The notes: generated by a model from the letters alone, not told the origin. DNA of 64,000 bases from Pycnopodia helianthoides (GCA_032158295.1 CM063257.1:16522332-16586331), one strand, 5' to 3'; counted from the stretch's first letter, positions 1-12,153 are shown. Numbers and translations: made by a program.

Positions 1-23
1 CTTTAAAGCACAGCGATTATTAT

Positions 24-151
24 ACAAATAATGAATGTTTATGAGTGCAATGGTGCGAATATTTTCCTCGAGTTGAAAGATGGAACATTCCATCTCTCAA
101 CGAATGAAAATATTCTCACTATTGCAAGAATGAAAAACATTCATTATTTGT
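24..151. repeat. Foldback (hairpin) element
   Basis: ACAAATAATGAATG at the left is mirrored by CATTCATTATTTGT at the right; arms of about 55-60 bases close on a centre GATGGAACATTCCATC. Length 128. Typical of a small non-autonomous inverted-repeat transposon. Confidence 0.7.
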
Positions 152-160
152 TTTATATAA

Positions 161-535
161 TTAAGGCACTGGACACTATTGGTAATTACTCAAAATAATT
201 GTTAGCATAAAAACTTACTTGGTAACGAGCAATGGAGAGCTGTTGACAGTATAAAACATTGTGAGAAACGGCTCCCTCTGAAGTAACGTAGTTTTTGAGA
301 AAGAAGTAATTTCTTTGAATTGATTTTGAGACTTCACGCGTGAGGTCTCGAAATCAAGCATTGAAAGCACACAACTTCGTGTGACAAGGGTGTTTTTTCT
401 TCCATTATTATCGCGCAACTTCGACGACCAATTGAGTTCAAATTTCCACAGGTTTGTTATTTTGTGCATATGTTGAGATACACCAAGTGAGAAGACTGGT
501 CTTTGACAATTATCAAAGGTGTCCGGTGTCTTTAA
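161..535. mobile_element. TTAA palindromic MITE, type A (copy 1)
   Basis: Ends TTAAGGCACTGGACACTATT and AGGTGTCCGGTGTCTTTAA are inverted; centre is a palindrome around TCACGCGTGA. Non-autonomous; no transposase. TTAA borders fit the piggyBac class (established rule). Confidence 0.7.
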
Positions 536-900
536 GTCATCATCGCCCACTGACATTTTAAAAGAAGGCTAAATTCTGCCAGTCTACAACATGGTACCTT
601 GAGGTGAATGCAGCTACACTGTTCACAGTCAACCCTCTTACTGTCTTACCATTCAATATCACCCACTGTGGTTTGAATGACAAACTATGCCAACCTGCAA
701 ACACCATGAGCTGAGTTCCTTCAACAGTTCACAGTCAGCCCTCCTGCTGGTTAGGCACTCAATGTCGTCGACTGTGGTCAACGATATCAAACTAAGCCAA
801 TTTGCAATATGATGTGTCGCAGTGAAGAAACTATACCGACAATACCGTCCCATCAACCTTGATTTTGAATTTAAAGTCAACAGTTGAGAACCAAAAAATA
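536..900. repeat. Diverged type J MITE sequence flanking copy A1
   Basis: Contains CAACCCTCTTACTGTCT and a second CAGCCCTCCTGCTGGTT, related to the type J TTAA element at 41988 and 51466. The segment 536-680 recurs inverted at 14960-15087. From 900 to 1850 I see only AT-rich sequence without a recognisable feature. Confidence 0.5.
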
Positions 901-1851
901 TGGTACATCGCCATCAAAAACTAGTATTAATCTTTGCAAAATTGTTGTAGTGTAGCTTTAAATTTTTGACAAAGCCCTGCCTTTCAAGCGAATGTTAGTG
1001 TTTAGTGTGCACAAAGGCTGATTACTGAAAACGTAAATAGCTCGTTTGTTTTGTATTGCCCTTTTTGTGCGTGGATGAAACTAGGACAAGGCTATGTGAT
1101 TGTGTGTTGTAACACAGGGGGCGGGGACGGAAAAGAAGCAACGGAAATTACACAAAAGAAAAGCAAAAAAGTCAAAGACATTTCTTAGTCCTTTACTTCA
1201 ATTAATAAACATTTTATTTAATAAAAACAATTCCGTCAAGTGACATAATTTGATTATAATTGGTCCGAAGTAATGCTGTGCTACAGTTGTTGGATACTAT
1301 ATTTTTGTACACTTTAATCATAGTAAAGTTCATGACCTTTCACCTGTATCGAGACATCGGCAGCTTTCCTAATCTTGACACTTTTTACAAGTATCTGCAA
1401 TCTATTATGTACTGTGTAGTTCACTAATTAACATAATTTTCAAATACTTAGCTCTAAGCAAATCTTTTGAAGTTGGCATTATCGAATAGACGTTATGCTT
1501 TATATCTAACTCATGATTTCGTTTTAATGCTTATGTCTACAATAAATTTAAGCTCTGACATTAATTAGGATCTTATTATAACATTCAAGCTGAAATCGTA
1601 TTTCTTACTACTTGGAACAAGGCAAAGTACAATTTAGAATAGATTCCAATATGTATGTAGATATTTGGTTACACAACTAACTATATAGTTATATTCAAAA
1701 TTCAACACCTAAGTATTATACCACTAGTCTTAAACCTCCCACTATTTGACTATTCACTCTCATCAACTGTGTTCTAAAATGAAAGATAATCTTTGCCATT
1801 CTGCAATGTGATGTCACGTGGTGATTGAATTTACACAACATTTACATAAAC

Positions 1852-2230
1852 AGCAATAATAATAGTTGTATTTATTGACCGCCTCAAGCTGATCCAACCC
1901 AGAGGCTCTTTACAACATTTAACATTTTTTAAAGAGTAAAACAGACTAGATTTAAAAAGACATGATTACATTGTATACAGCCAACCCTCCTACTGTCTGA
2001 CCATTCAATTTAATGTTATATTTCATATTATCCCAATATTTACATGAACAATAATAATTGTATTTATTGAGCGCCTTACGCGGATCCCAGCCCAGAGACT
2101 CTTTACGACATTCAACATTTCTTAAAGAGTAAAAGAGACTAGATTTAAATGACATGACTACATTAAATACAGTCAACCCTCCTACTGTCTGACCATTCAA
2201 TTTCATGTTGCATTTCATGTTATCGTTTCA
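1852..2230. repeat. Two tandem copies of a ~190-bp repeat
   Basis: Copy one 1852-2040 and copy two 2043-2230 share TGTATTTATTGA-GCGCC, a CAACCCTCCTACTGTCTGAC block and ATTCAATTT. The TATTTATTGAGCGCC part resembles tails of SINE/LINE elements; the block after it is the type J MITE end. Confidence 0.6.
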
Positions 2231-3289
2231 TGTTGTATATCAACCCTGCAAAGCAGGCTGATATATTAAAAGGGTATAGTAATTTTGTCAGCCCTGTCAT
2301 TCACATTATTTAGCTGATTGCAACCTAATCTGAACAAATGCTTCGTTTGCTCAAGCTACATTTGGTTTGTACACAAACTTTGGCAAGTGGTCATCTATCG
2401 GTCAGCAGTGGTCAATTCATTTTTATTTTTATTATTTTGTTTTAAGTACATTTTAAATATATTTCATCTTTCTAGAAATATTTGATAATAAATATCAACG
2501 ATAAATTTAAGCTTAGACATTCATTAGGATTTAATTCTAACGACCAAGCTGAACTCGTTCTTCTTACTACGTGGAACAAGGCAAAGTACAGTTTAGAGTA
2601 GATTCCTATACGTATGTAGGGATGCCAACAAGTTTTGGCAAGTAGTCATCTATCGGTCAGCAGCGGTGTTTTTTTTTTTTTTTTTTTTTTTACTTTTCAC
2701 ATTTTAAATGTAACTTTATTTATTTAATTTTTTTTTTTACTTTTCACATTTTAAATGTTTTTTTTGTTTTTTTTTTTACTTTTCACATTTTAAATGTATT
2801 TTATCTAAATGCTTAATTCTCCATATTTTCAGCCGATTGCAGCCTAACATGGTTCAGTGCTGTGTTGGCAAGAGGAAAGGGTCCGGCAAGTGGTCACCTG
2901 TTGGTCAGCAGTGGTCATTTTATGGGAAATATATGTATATATGTATGGTTTTTTTTTAATACGTTTTAACCCTTTGGTCCCTGCACAGCCAGAGTTTGCT
3001 GAAAATGTTTAGTTGTCAAGACTCTTTAAGTAAACTAATAGAGTTGGGTTGAAAAATATTCTAAAAGACACCCAAGGCATGTTATTGACGTACAATTTTC
3101 GTCCCTTTCGTTAACATTGTCATTGACTAACATAAGTATTGTTTCTACTTCGGAGGGGATAAGTCCCAAGGGAACAATAAGTGCCTCCCCGGTAACGTCT
3201 ATCGCTAAATGTCATGGAGGTTTTTTTTCCATAAGGTTAAAATGAACACAATAGTTTTGAAGGCTGTTACCTGGCGTTACGTCATTTTC

Positions 3290-3440
3290 TTTCATCGTGA
3301 TAATACTGTCGAAAACTAATGGTTAGCAATTAATCAGTACGAGCCAATTGCTCAAACTGATTAATTGCCAACCATAACTGCTCATACTGATTAAGTGCCA
3401 ACCGTTAGCTTTCGACAGTATCATCCTGATGAAAGGAAAC
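3290..3440. repeat. Inverted repeat
   Basis: CATCGTGATAATACTGTCGA at 3294 and its mirror near 3412-3430 (TCGACAGTATCATCCTGATG) enclose two copies of a GCTCAAACTGATTAA-like stretch. Small foldback element. Confidence 0.5.
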
Positions 3441-3605
3441 AATATTTTGTTAAAAATGAGCGCGCTTTAGGTGAGAGCTACAGAATTTATCATCAAAAGC
3501 GTTAACATGTTTACAAATTAACTGTGAAAGGCGAAAATTAAAAAAATGATCTATATAAACAAAGGGCTGATATCTGCGCGTTGAGAAGCACTTTAAGCCC
3601 ATATC

Positions 3606-3960
3606 TAATCAATCATGGGAGACCGATCTTTCTCACATGCTGCCCCAGGCCTATGGAACAAATTGCCAGCACTAGTAAAATCATCTGTTTCTTTAACCCA
3701 ATTATATAAAAAAACTTAAGACCCATCTTTTTAATCCAGTATTTGAGTAAATGGATTGATTTTTACCCTTTGATGTTTTCTTAGATATTGCATTGTATTG
3801 TATTTCTCTACCATATGTTCTGGATTTCTTCTTAGCTTAGGCTTACGTTTCAATTTTGGTTATTGTACATTTGTATGTTATTGTTTGTATTTGGCGCCAT
3901 GAGCACTTTGATGGATTTGTGCGCTTTATAGGTTTTCATTATTATTATTATTATTTATTT
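3606..3960 (+). mobile_element. LINE 3' end (reverse transcriptase C-terminus relic)
   Basis: Reads GDRSFSHAAPGLWNKLPALV in frame, the conserved extreme C-terminus of CR1/L2-like LINE proteins, then stops; the tail GCGCTTTATAGG followed by ATT repeats is the usual 3' end. 5' truncated and decayed. Confidence 0.7.
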
Positions 3961-4980
3961 TGTAGTTATTTCTTTCTTTCTTCGGTCAACGGTCACGTGA
4001 TCAAAATAAAAAGACTTTAACTCCTTATCTATCTGGAAAACTTGAACCAAACTTGGTTAAAATTAAACCGTGACACATGCCTTATCTAGGAACGGCCATG
4101 GATTTTGGCCAATGGTCATCTGTTGGGCAGTGTTGGTCAGTAATCGAATCTTTACAAAATGCTTCTTCTCCCACATTCTTTAGCGGGTCGCAGCCTTACC
4201 TGGATTATTGCCTCATAATCTCCAGCTAGAATTGGGGTGAACACGGATTTGGGCCAGTGGTCACCTATCGGGCAGCAGTGGTCATTTCATGAATATTTAC
4301 AAAATGCTTCTTCTCCTAATTCTTTAGCCGTTTGCAGGCTAACTTGGTCCAATGCTTCATTGACTCGAGCTGCATCTGGGATTTACACATTTTGGCCAGT
4401 GGCCAGCAGTAGGCATTAACAAAATGTGATTTTTTTTTTTTTTCATTTCAAATGTAGTTCATCTATCTTGGAATGTTAAAAACATTTGCCAGTGGTCATC
4501 TAGTGGTCAGTAGTGGTAATTTTATGAATAATTTCAAAATCTTTAATCTGCCACATTCTTCGGCCGATTCCAGCCTAACTTAGTTCAGTGTTGTATTGGT
4601 CAGAAGATAGATTTCGGCCAGTGGTCACCTATTAGTCAGCAGTTGTCATTTCATGTAAAAATAAAAATAAACACCTTGTTTTTCACATTTTAAATGTATT
4701 TCATTCATTTAAGGATGTTAATCAAATTTGGGCAATGGTCATTTCTTGGTCAGTAGAGGTTGTTTAATGAAAATTAAATGAATTAGCTTCTCAATTTGCT
4801 ACCCAACCCGGTCAACTGCATCAGTGACTCCAGCTCCATTTTGGGTGTTCACGGCTTTTGGTCAGTGCTTACATATTGGTCGTCAGTGGCCATTTCGTGA
4901 ACACAACAATGTCGTTTGTATATTCAAAATTGATTTCATGGGGCTGATGTTTGTGCTTTGTGAAGCACTTTAGCCCGAGT

Positions 4981-5711
4981 TTAGTATGTTAATTTCTTCA
5001 GATTCTTGATCTCGTCCTGGTTAAGGAAACGATCAAAAACCAGGAGATTGCTGTATGCAGCAGAACCACCGTAATCATTGGGTGAACGGTATGCAGTGCA
5101 TTGGTTGGTCGTACCCAAGTACAGCTTTGTACAACCATCCGAATATGTACCATCAACAGGAGTGTGTTTGTCAGCAAGCACAAATTCTCCGTCAATGTAA
5201 AGCTTCGAATTAATCACTGCCTTCTCATTCATTTCAAACGTTGCAGCCAAGTGAAACCATCTGTCTAAATGGATTTTTGTTTTGCGATAATTGTCAACAA
5301 TGACGGATATGTCTGTGCGGACAGTAAATGTAAACATTTCGTCTTGGCTTTTGTACAACAGCGCAATACCCCTGGCCGCACCTGTTTGTCCCCCAGAGCT
5401 GATGTAGTATCTAACTCCGGTGAAACCTGATGACGTATCTATCTTGAGCCATAAAGACCACGTCATAGATTCACAGAGACCCGGGTCAGAGATACAGGTG
5501 TCTTTAAAGTCACCAAGGTCTAAGTACGAACCTGCCTGAGTATACACAGCGCATGCGTGATCAGCTACGTCAGGACCAGGAACCATCTTCACAAGGTTAG
5601 TGTTTCCTCTTATATTATACTCGGTGCTGTTGACCGTAGCAGCGTCGCATTGTCCAGGGTTGCCGTCTGGGCGAAACGATCGGTTGAGAATGATGTGCTT
5701 TCGAAGAGGAT
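4981..5711 (-). CDS. LamG-like gene, exon 3 (LamG/ConA-like domain and stop)
   Basis: The acceptor is a pyrimidine-rich run ending CCTACAG; the exon starts at 5711 and ends at a TAA at 4981-4983. It carries the whole jelly-roll domain of about 190 residues plus a linker with NST. Frame is open throughout. Four or more cysteines (CISDPGLC, DGCTK, NQC) suggest disulphides of an extracellular protein. Confidence 0.88.
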
Positions 5712-8700
5712 CTGTAGGTTGTTTGCAATGGGAGAAATAATTCAAACAGTCACTTTGAATTCAATACCATTATATTTAAATCGATAGTCGGATCCTCAGT
5801 TTGTAAAAAAAAATATAAAAAAATAGAGATGTAAATAAAAGTTGATGGGTACTTTTCGAATTGTGTCGGAAATACAAGTATTTTGTTATGCATACAGAGT
5901 CGGATACCGTTTCAGTGTTCGTCAAAGGCCCTGTACACTATTGGTAAGATCGAAAAACACAATGTTCACAGATTCATACATAACTTACATGATTTAAAGT
6001 AAGTAATGGTAGAAAGGGTTCCTTCAAATATTTCTGCCTAAAATGCTTTCGTTTCTGAGAAACGAGTAAAACAATAGTAATTATCGCGCGCGATAATTTG
6101 AAAAAACAGAAAACACATAAGATCTCTTTTCACTTTTTTCTCGTGACCTCGATGACCAATTGAGCTCAAACTTTCACAGGTTTGTTTGTTCATGCATATG
6201 TTTAATCACACAAAATGTGGACACTGATACTGAGCTGTGACTAAAAGTGTACAATACCTTTAAACAATTAGTTTCTATAACAATAAAAACAACATTTTGT
6301 GTCCTCCATGGAAGGTTACTCCCTCCATGGTTTCTCTGACCCAATGGAGTAACCAGCAGGATGTGGGAGTCCCCCCCCCAAAAAAAAAAAAAAAAACAAA
6401 CAAACAAACAAACAAACAAAAAACACACCACACACAAAAGAAAACATCAACATTAACAACAACATCAACAACAACAGCAACACAAACAACAACAACAACA
6501 ACACAAACAACAACAACAGCAACAACAGCAACAACAACAGCAGCAGCAGTAGCAGCAAAACAACAACAACAACACAACAAACACTCCACCCCACCTCACC
6601 CCACTCCAACCAAAAGGTAACAGTAGATAGGTGGTACACTTTAGTATGTTCCTGGCAGATGCACAAATAAATGGCTCTATTCATCAAAAAGTGCCCCCTC
6701 CCCCAAGGAAAACATTAAAACAAACTTCCACTCGCTTGCCCAACACCCCCCCCCTTCCCCTTGTTCTCCCACAACAAAAAACCTGCGTGACAGTACACTT
6801 TATTTGGTACACTTTATTTGTTTTCACGTCAGATGTACAAATGAAACAAGATATTAAGCATAAAAAGGCCCCCTAGCCCACCCCCAGCCCACCCCCACCC
6901 CCAATTCCCCCGCCCAATACCCCGTTCCCCCACAACAACAAAACTTGCGTGACAGTAGCTTAGTGGTACACTTTAGTTTGTTTTCCTGTCGAATCCACAA
7001 ATAAATGGTTCCCTACATCGAAAAGCGGCTGCCCCATCTCCCGCCCTATTTTGGTAAAATCAATTGATAAGTTTTTTTTTAAAGACTTTGAGATAAAGCC
7101 ATTTCCCCGTAGGGAGAGGGCGCTATTTTCGATTTAGAAACTCTGAACATCAGGCAATGCTTCGTTTCGGAGATACACTCTGTATGTCAGCCTAAAAATT
7201 ACAAAATTTGTAAATATAACTCACAGAAAACGCTGTATGTCACGCTTACGCCTACCTTGAGAGCAAAAAATATGGTAAAAGGACTGTGTATCTCTCTGAC
7301 ACTGGCAAAAAATAGTCAGCATCAAAAAATTGTTCGAGTTTAGCATCAAAAAAAGTGTTTGAGTTGACTGTTGATATGCATCAGTTTGACGAGTTACGTT
7401 TCCCTGTGTTAATACCCCCAGGATGTCTCCCTCCGCGATACAAAATAGGTCATGTCATGTTTTCATTAAAAATGTTTTGTTGTGGAATTCACCAGAATAC
7501 TTGTATTTTGGTTACCATTTGAAACTTCATTAAATTGTGGTGACGATAGAAAGCAGTTTGGTTGATTAATAGTTGGCTTTTTTGAGGTTTTCTCAGTGCG
7601 TAGTGTTTACGTACAAGTTAAGTGGCTCTTGGCAGCGAGCCGAGGACGCCTCTTACTTTGCCGATGTCGAGACTTAGCTATTCTCTCAACTTTTGGTCAA
7701 TAATATTTGCTGCTTTTATTTGCTTTTATTTGCTGTTTTGTGACACGTAACAACCCTATAACTCAAATTGTTAGACAGCATCGAGATTTGTGGATCTGGC
7801 TGGTGCTTGGGGTTTTCTTTCTTTCTCATTCTATCCCGAGTTAATGTACTATGTGAACTGGAACAAACCGTGAAACACTTGAGTCTTCTGGCGCGTCCTT
7901 ATTTGAGTTTATAATAAGTGGATCAGGGTTAAAGGTATTGTACACTTTTGGTAACAGCTCAAAATCAGTGTCCACATTTTGTGTGATTAAACATATGCAT
8001 GAACAAACAAACCTGTGAAAGTTTCTGCTCAATCGGTCATCGAGGTCACGAGAAAATAGTGAAAAGAGACCTTATGTGTTTTCTGTTTTTTCAAATTATC
8101 GCGCGCGATAATTACTATTGTTTTACTCGTTTCTCAGAAACGATAGCATTTTAGGCAGAACTATTTTAAGGAACCCTTTCTACCATTATTTACTTTAAAT
8201 CATGTTAGTTATGTGTGAATCTGTGAACATTGTGTTTTTCGATCTTACAATAGTGTACAGGGCCTTTAGGGCAGCATCTAGCTCCCCTACCTCTACAGAA
8301 AATAAGTTAACTTGAGGGAACGAAATAATTATTTGTATACATTACCTTTTCAATATATTGTTTATATAGTTTCTTCAGTAATGTTAGAAAAAAAAATCGA
8401 ACAAAATAATGGAAACCCCTTTTCAGTGATAAGATAAATTGAAAAAAAAAAGAATAAATATGGGATCCCAAAAAACAAAATTAAAAACGCGTTTATTTTA
8501 ACTTGAAACCCATTTATTTCATTTTTGTTAGATATATCATTTTCCTAAACAGGATTGCCGCCCCCCTCGCTTCCCCCTTCTCACCCACTTGCCCCCCCCC
8601 CCCTCTAAACAAACAAAAAACTACCCCCACTACATATTCTGCTAACATAACGGTAGATAGTTAATACACTTTATTGTGTTTTCTGGCAGATGTTCAAATG

Positions 8701-10397
8701 ATTGGTTCTTTACATCAAAAGCCTTCAAGAACGACTATGCTATTAGGGTTCGAAACTTCAGGCAACTTCAGATATTTAGAAACTTTAGATATTTAGTTGT
8801 GAACTCACTTGTACAGTTGAGCCAAGTCCAAATCTCCTGTTGGTCATCACTGTAGATGAATGTATCCATGTATGTAACCACGAAGGGTCTGTAAGGTGTA
8901 CGGGTATTCAGACCACCAACACGTACCGTAGTGCACTGGCATGGATCGGGTACAGGAATTACCCAACGGTACTGACCACCAGACTCCGGATCCCGTTCTT
9001 GTCCAATAGTGCAGATTAGTGCTTCATGGATTGGAAAAGAGAATATAAAAAAACAATCAATTGCTGTAAGGCTGTAGAAAACGATTTTTTGTTTTATTTT
9101 ATACAATAAAAAAAGAGGGGGGAGGAGGTTTTTAACAAACTCCCAAAACACGCACAAAAAACTTCACCCCCCCCCCAAAAAAAATGTTCGTTATTGTAGT
9201 GAATAAATTTATGATGGGAGCAGCTAAGTGACCTTTACTGAATGAATGAAATTTACTGTCAGAATTTCAATGCTAGACTTAGTGACATTAGCAAAACTAA
9301 CAATTGTTTCGAAGGTTGGTGACAAATTTCAAAAACAGAAGTGTTCACAGTTATTTAAAGGCACAGTACACGTTTGGTAACGACCCTGAAAATTAATGGC
9401 AATACAAACTTACTTGGTAGGAAGTACAGCAGCTTTGGGTAGTATAATGAATTTTGAGAAACTTTTAATTTCGAAGTACTGCGGTTATAGAAAATGTATC
9501 ACTTTTTATTCCCCCAAATTTGAATCTGAGAAGAAACGCTTCTCAGACTGTGTATTCCTATGGGGAATATTCTTCCTGCGTGGACATATTCGCTCCGGTT
9601 TTTCGGTGATATCTCAAACACGCGACCACTTTTTGAAGTGAAATTTTCACAGGTTAGTTTTATTGTATGTACCTACATTTATATAGGATTAACACAATCA
9701 GTAGGCTCCAATTACCAAACGTGTACTGTACCTTTAAGCGTTTCTCCTTGTCATTAATTGCGTGATGCCATCGAACTGTAGTCCACTGTCCGTTTTTAAT
9801 TAATTAATCAGTACTCCGCCATTTTTTTTTTTTTTAAATCTCAAAATATTACAGGTTCCCCATCTACACCTAGCCAAATAGCATGGCAAATGTCTTGTTA
9901 CTATCCGGGGTCTCCCCCCCCCCCCAAAAAAAAAATAAAAAAAAAAATAAAAAATCCATCATTGACCAGCTCTCCTGGAATTCCCTGAGGAATTGTCGGC
10001 CATTTTTCATCATTTGGGCTAATGGCCACAATAGGTAAATTGAACCATGTGGTATAAAATGTATACACATAGACAAATGTGGCCCCCTTTCAAAACATAA
10101 TTAGTGCTTTTATTTGTTTCATTTAGGTAAACGTGTCTATATGTAAAAGGTTTTGGGCCATTTGAAAGTGATTGGGTTCTCCAAAGAAAATGAATTACGT
10201 CAAATACAAACGGACAGTAGATCACAGTTCGATGGCCACACCGTGCGGATTTTTTGTTGTTGATGGTGTCACGCAGAGTTAAAGACTTCAAGTTAAATAA
10301 AACCGTGCTTTAAAACTAAAAAATAGCATTATATACCTTCCGTATACCACAGGACTCCAGCCAACAGCCAAATCCTTGCCACTGCCCAAATCGTCAT
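4981..10397 (-). CDS. Secreted protein with C-terminal LamG/ConA-like domain (three-exon gene)
   Basis: Join of 10337-10397, 8809-9021 and 4981-5711 on the minus strand, 1005 nt, 334 residues. All introns are GT-AG and the phases close (1/2, 1/2). Residues 1-20 form a signal peptide (hydrophobic core IWLLAGVLW). Residues 21-91 are a small Cys-bearing segment (Cys24, 48, 50, 90) that I do not recognise. From about residue 145 to the end the pattern (ACAVYTQAGSYLDLGDF, MTWSLWLKID, RWFHLAATF, KLYIDGEFV, then a final beta strand and a short helix) is that of LamG_3/pentraxin-like jelly-roll domains, usually carbohydrate- or ligand-binding and extracellular. No membrane segment follows, so it is probably secreted. 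The reading frame is intact. A precise ligand cannot be named. Confidence 0.85.
5922..6263 (+). mobile_element. TTAA palindromic MITE, type B (copy 1)
   Basis: AGGCCCTGTACACTATTGG at left, AAGTGTACAATACCTTTAA at right, centre palindrome TATCGCGCGCGATA. Lies in intron 2 of the LamG-like gene. Confidence 0.75.
6360..6600. repeat. Low-complexity tract (poly-C, A-rich, CAA/CAG repeats)
   Basis: A C-run, A-run, CAAA repeats and a long irregular CAA/CAACAG tract. Open frames here (poly-Thr, poly-Val, poly-Leu) are artefacts of the repeat. Confidence 0.85.
6600..8740 (+). repeat. Four copies of a C-rich-spaced unit
   Basis: A unit with GTACACTTTA-TTTGTT and CAGATG-ACAAAT-AATGG recurs near 6630, 6800, 6962 and 8660, each followed by a C-rich run (CCCCCTCCCCC-like). 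The first three are tandem at about 165 bases; the last is separated by the type B MITE at 7929. Confidence 0.6.
7929..8269 (-). mobile_element. TTAA palindromic MITE, type B (copy 2, inverted)
   Basis: Left end TTAAAGGTATTGTACACTTT, right end GTGTACAGGGCCTTTAG; same TATCGCGCGCGATA centre as the other B copies. Also inside intron 2 of the LamG-like gene. Confidence 0.75.
8809..9021 (-). CDS. LamG-like gene, exon 2 (unrecognised Cys segment)
   Basis: 213 nt between an AG acceptor (9022-9023) and the donor GTGAGT (8808 downward). It codes for 71 residues with four cysteines in the mature N-terminus, a CQC pair, and an aromatic stretch WTWLNCT. NCT is a possible N-glycosylation site. I do not recognise the fold. 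Phase is 1 in and 1 out. Confidence 0.8.
9355..9737 (+). mobile_element. TTAA palindromic MITE, type E (copy 1)
   Basis: Perfect TTAA on both sides, ends AGGCACAGTACACGTTTGG and GTACTGTACCT; centre TCTGAGAAGAAACGCTTCTC. Inside intron 1 of the LamG-like gene. Confidence 0.75.
9763..10246. repeat. Foldback element in intron 1 of the LamG-like gene
   Basis: ATCGAACTGTAGTCCACTGT near 9770 is mirrored by ACAGTAGATCACAGTTCGAT near 10214-10233. Middle has a C-run and AT-rich tract. From 10500 to 11267, upstream of the gene, I see no feature. Confidence 0.55.
10337..10397 (-). CDS. LamG-like gene, exon 1 (signal peptide)
   Basis: ATG at 10397 opens MTIWAVARIWLLAGVLWYTE and ends one base into a codon before the donor GTATAT. 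This is the only upstream segment that gives a signal peptide in the right phase (G + CA makes Ala21 with exon 2). It is too short to appear as a long open frame. Confidence 0.8.
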
Positions 10398-10471
10398 CTT
10401 GGAAATCTTCTCTAAGTTTGTCTGTCGCAACGAGTCTTTGTGGTTGTGGTGTAAACTGCACCTGGGGTCTA

Positions 10472-10477
10472 CTTATA
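10472..10477 (-). promoter_or_regulatory. TATA box for the LamG-like gene
   Basis: TATAAG on the minus strand, 75-80 bases upstream of the ATG at 10397. A start site 25-30 bases downstream (near 10445-10450) would leave a short 5' leader of about 50 bases. Position and sequence fit a core TATA box; start site is inferred. Confidence 0.5.
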
Positions 10478-11267
10478 ATAACGAGTCTGTTATGGCTTGC
10501 ATGCGGCTTGGTTCAGTGACTGCATACTCAAGAAGCGGAGGCCTAAAGTAATTAGTACCGCACAAGGTTGATCAATAATATTGCGCCAGTGACACTCGAA
10601 GCTTAGAAACCAATGTGAACGTCTGACATCGAAATAATCCCATTTTAATCCAATTTTTAAGCCACACTTTATCTTGACTCACGATTCGTGTATGTTGGTA
10701 GAGAACATCAGTGCAGTTTGCATTGAACTATTTTGTTTGAAGCTCATAAATAAGTCAAGTTTGAAATTACCTTAATGTATTTTTTTTTTCTCCCCGGCCA
10801 GCTTTTTTATTTTATTTTTATCATTAAATCAATGTTATCTAAGGGGTCATGTTAAAAATTGTCAATCTTTTTTCGAAATTGTGGATGGGTGTGTCAAAAG
10901 AAATAATAGTAGGCCAGCCAAAGTGTGACATTACACTTTGGACAGGCTTGGTATGTCAATATGATGATAAAAATACATTTTAAAGATAGAGCTACCACTT
11001 GGGGTCAGACTTGGTGCAAAATCCAAAAATCCTCAATTTGACCCTTTTTTTTACCTTTTTTACCTCAAAATGACCTTAAAATTCAAAATCGAGGGTGGCA
11101 TCCACCCTAATCGTCTTCCCCTTGCTATTAACAATAGATCTAGCATGGGTGCCAGACATTAACAAACTATGCCGTGGTGGTTTTTTGTTTGTTTGTTTTT
11201 TTTCTCTAGAGGACTTTTTCAAAGTTGGCTGGTCTACTATAACTGAAAATCGAAATTCAGTTTGTAT

Positions 11268-11652
11268 TTAAAGGAACATTACAGAATTTGCTTTTGCTAA
11301 CAAAACAGTTGCTGGCAGTGTAAGCACTTTATGTAATCCACCATATACATAAACTGACAAACCTGTAGAAGTTTGAGATCGATCGGCTATCTGGGTCACG
11401 AGAAAATAGTGAAAAAACCGATTACACATTTGCATGAAATCATATGGGTTCAACAAATGAATAAAACGCTCACTGAGCGATAAACTCCAATCGGAAAATT
11501 AGTTTATTCATTTCTCATCAAATATGGCATTTCAGACAGAAATATTTCAAGGGATGTTTTCTACTATCATCATCATTAGACCGTGTAAGTTTTATGTAAA
11601 TCTGTGATCAAAAGTATATTTTACAATTACCAATTCTGTAATGTTCCTTTAA
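11268..11652 (+). mobile_element. TTAA palindromic MITE, type C (copy 1)
   Basis: TTAA borders, AGGAACATTACAGAATTTG at left, CAATTCTGTAATGTTCCT at right, centre palindrome CGCTCACTGAGCG. Confidence 0.8.
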
Positions 11653-11694
11653 AATAATTGAAAAAATTTAACAAACGATAAATAAGAAGGAACG

Positions 11695-12153
11695 CTAAAT
11701 TCCTAGCTGGCCCAGATCGTCGTCTGGTAGGTCTGTGTCATAATATGTACCTGTTCGCTCGGCCCCTAGTACAAGTGCGTATTGATATTTGATATTGTAT
11801 GTGCTGGTGTTGCTTCCGTCCACCTCGATTATCCACCTACCTATGCATCGATAGGATAATATTGAGTCTAAAGGCAACCTTGTTTCGATACCTAAACCGC
11901 CGCGCCTGATGAGATCACGGGATCGATCCTTCGAGGTTACGAGGACGAGGTTGACTATCAGCGTAAACAAGGCCGTGATAATGGTCGGGTTCCATTCCGA
12001 TATAGCGCTTACAGGCCTACACGGCAGTACAGAGCCCAACGTCATGGCTCTTCTTAAGAATTCTGTGCTTACGGCGCCTTGTAAAGCATGTATTACATAC
12101 ACATGTCGTATGCATTCGAATCTGTGTTTAATGGCTGCAGTCCTGGGTGGCAA
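11695..12153 (-). CDS. Hypothetical membrane protein fragment or exon
   Basis: The frame is open on the minus strand from about 12250 to a stop at 11695, some 180 codons, which is unusual in this AT-rich background. The only ATG in frame is at 12045, giving 116 residues; upstream codons would need another exon or a non-ATG start. Visible: one membrane segment (PTIITALFTLIVNLVLVT), then a basic stretch (KDRSRDLIRR), then a polar tail ending in DTDLPDDDLGQLGI. I do not recognise the family. It lies between two TTAA MITE regions and has no seen splice partner. It may be an exon, a single-exon gene or a gene relic. Confidence 0.35.
   Translation of the reverse strand: MPPRTAAIKHRFECIRHVYVIHALQGAVSTEFLRRAMTLGSVLPCRPVSAISEWNPTIITALFTLIVNLVLVTSKDRSRDLIRRGGLGIETRLPLDSILSYRCIGRWIIEVDGSNTSTYNIKYQYALVLGAERTGTYYDTDLPDDDLGQLGI

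Larger units (their letters stand above)
2280..4920 (+). repeat. Degenerate tandem array of ~125-150-bp units
   Basis: The core GCCAGTGGTCACCTATTGG-TCAGCAGTGGTCATTTCATG (variants) recurs near 2385, 2635, 2888, 4110, 4246, 4395, 4485, 4612, 4727 and 4855, each preceded by a CAGCCTAAC-TTGGTCCAGTG-like stretch. Copies are old and poly-T tracts separate some. Interrupted at about 2967-4080 by other repeats, including a TTAACCCTTTGG end at 2967. Confidence 0.65.

Noticed and set aside
5557..5787. Plus-strand frame opposite the LamG-like exon
   Set aside because: Shadow of the minus-strand exon, whose domain match and splice phases are clear.
6174..6687. Poly-Val, poly-Leu and poly-Thr open frames
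   Set aside because: Low-complexity CAA/CAG and A-rich tract; no codon-level structure.
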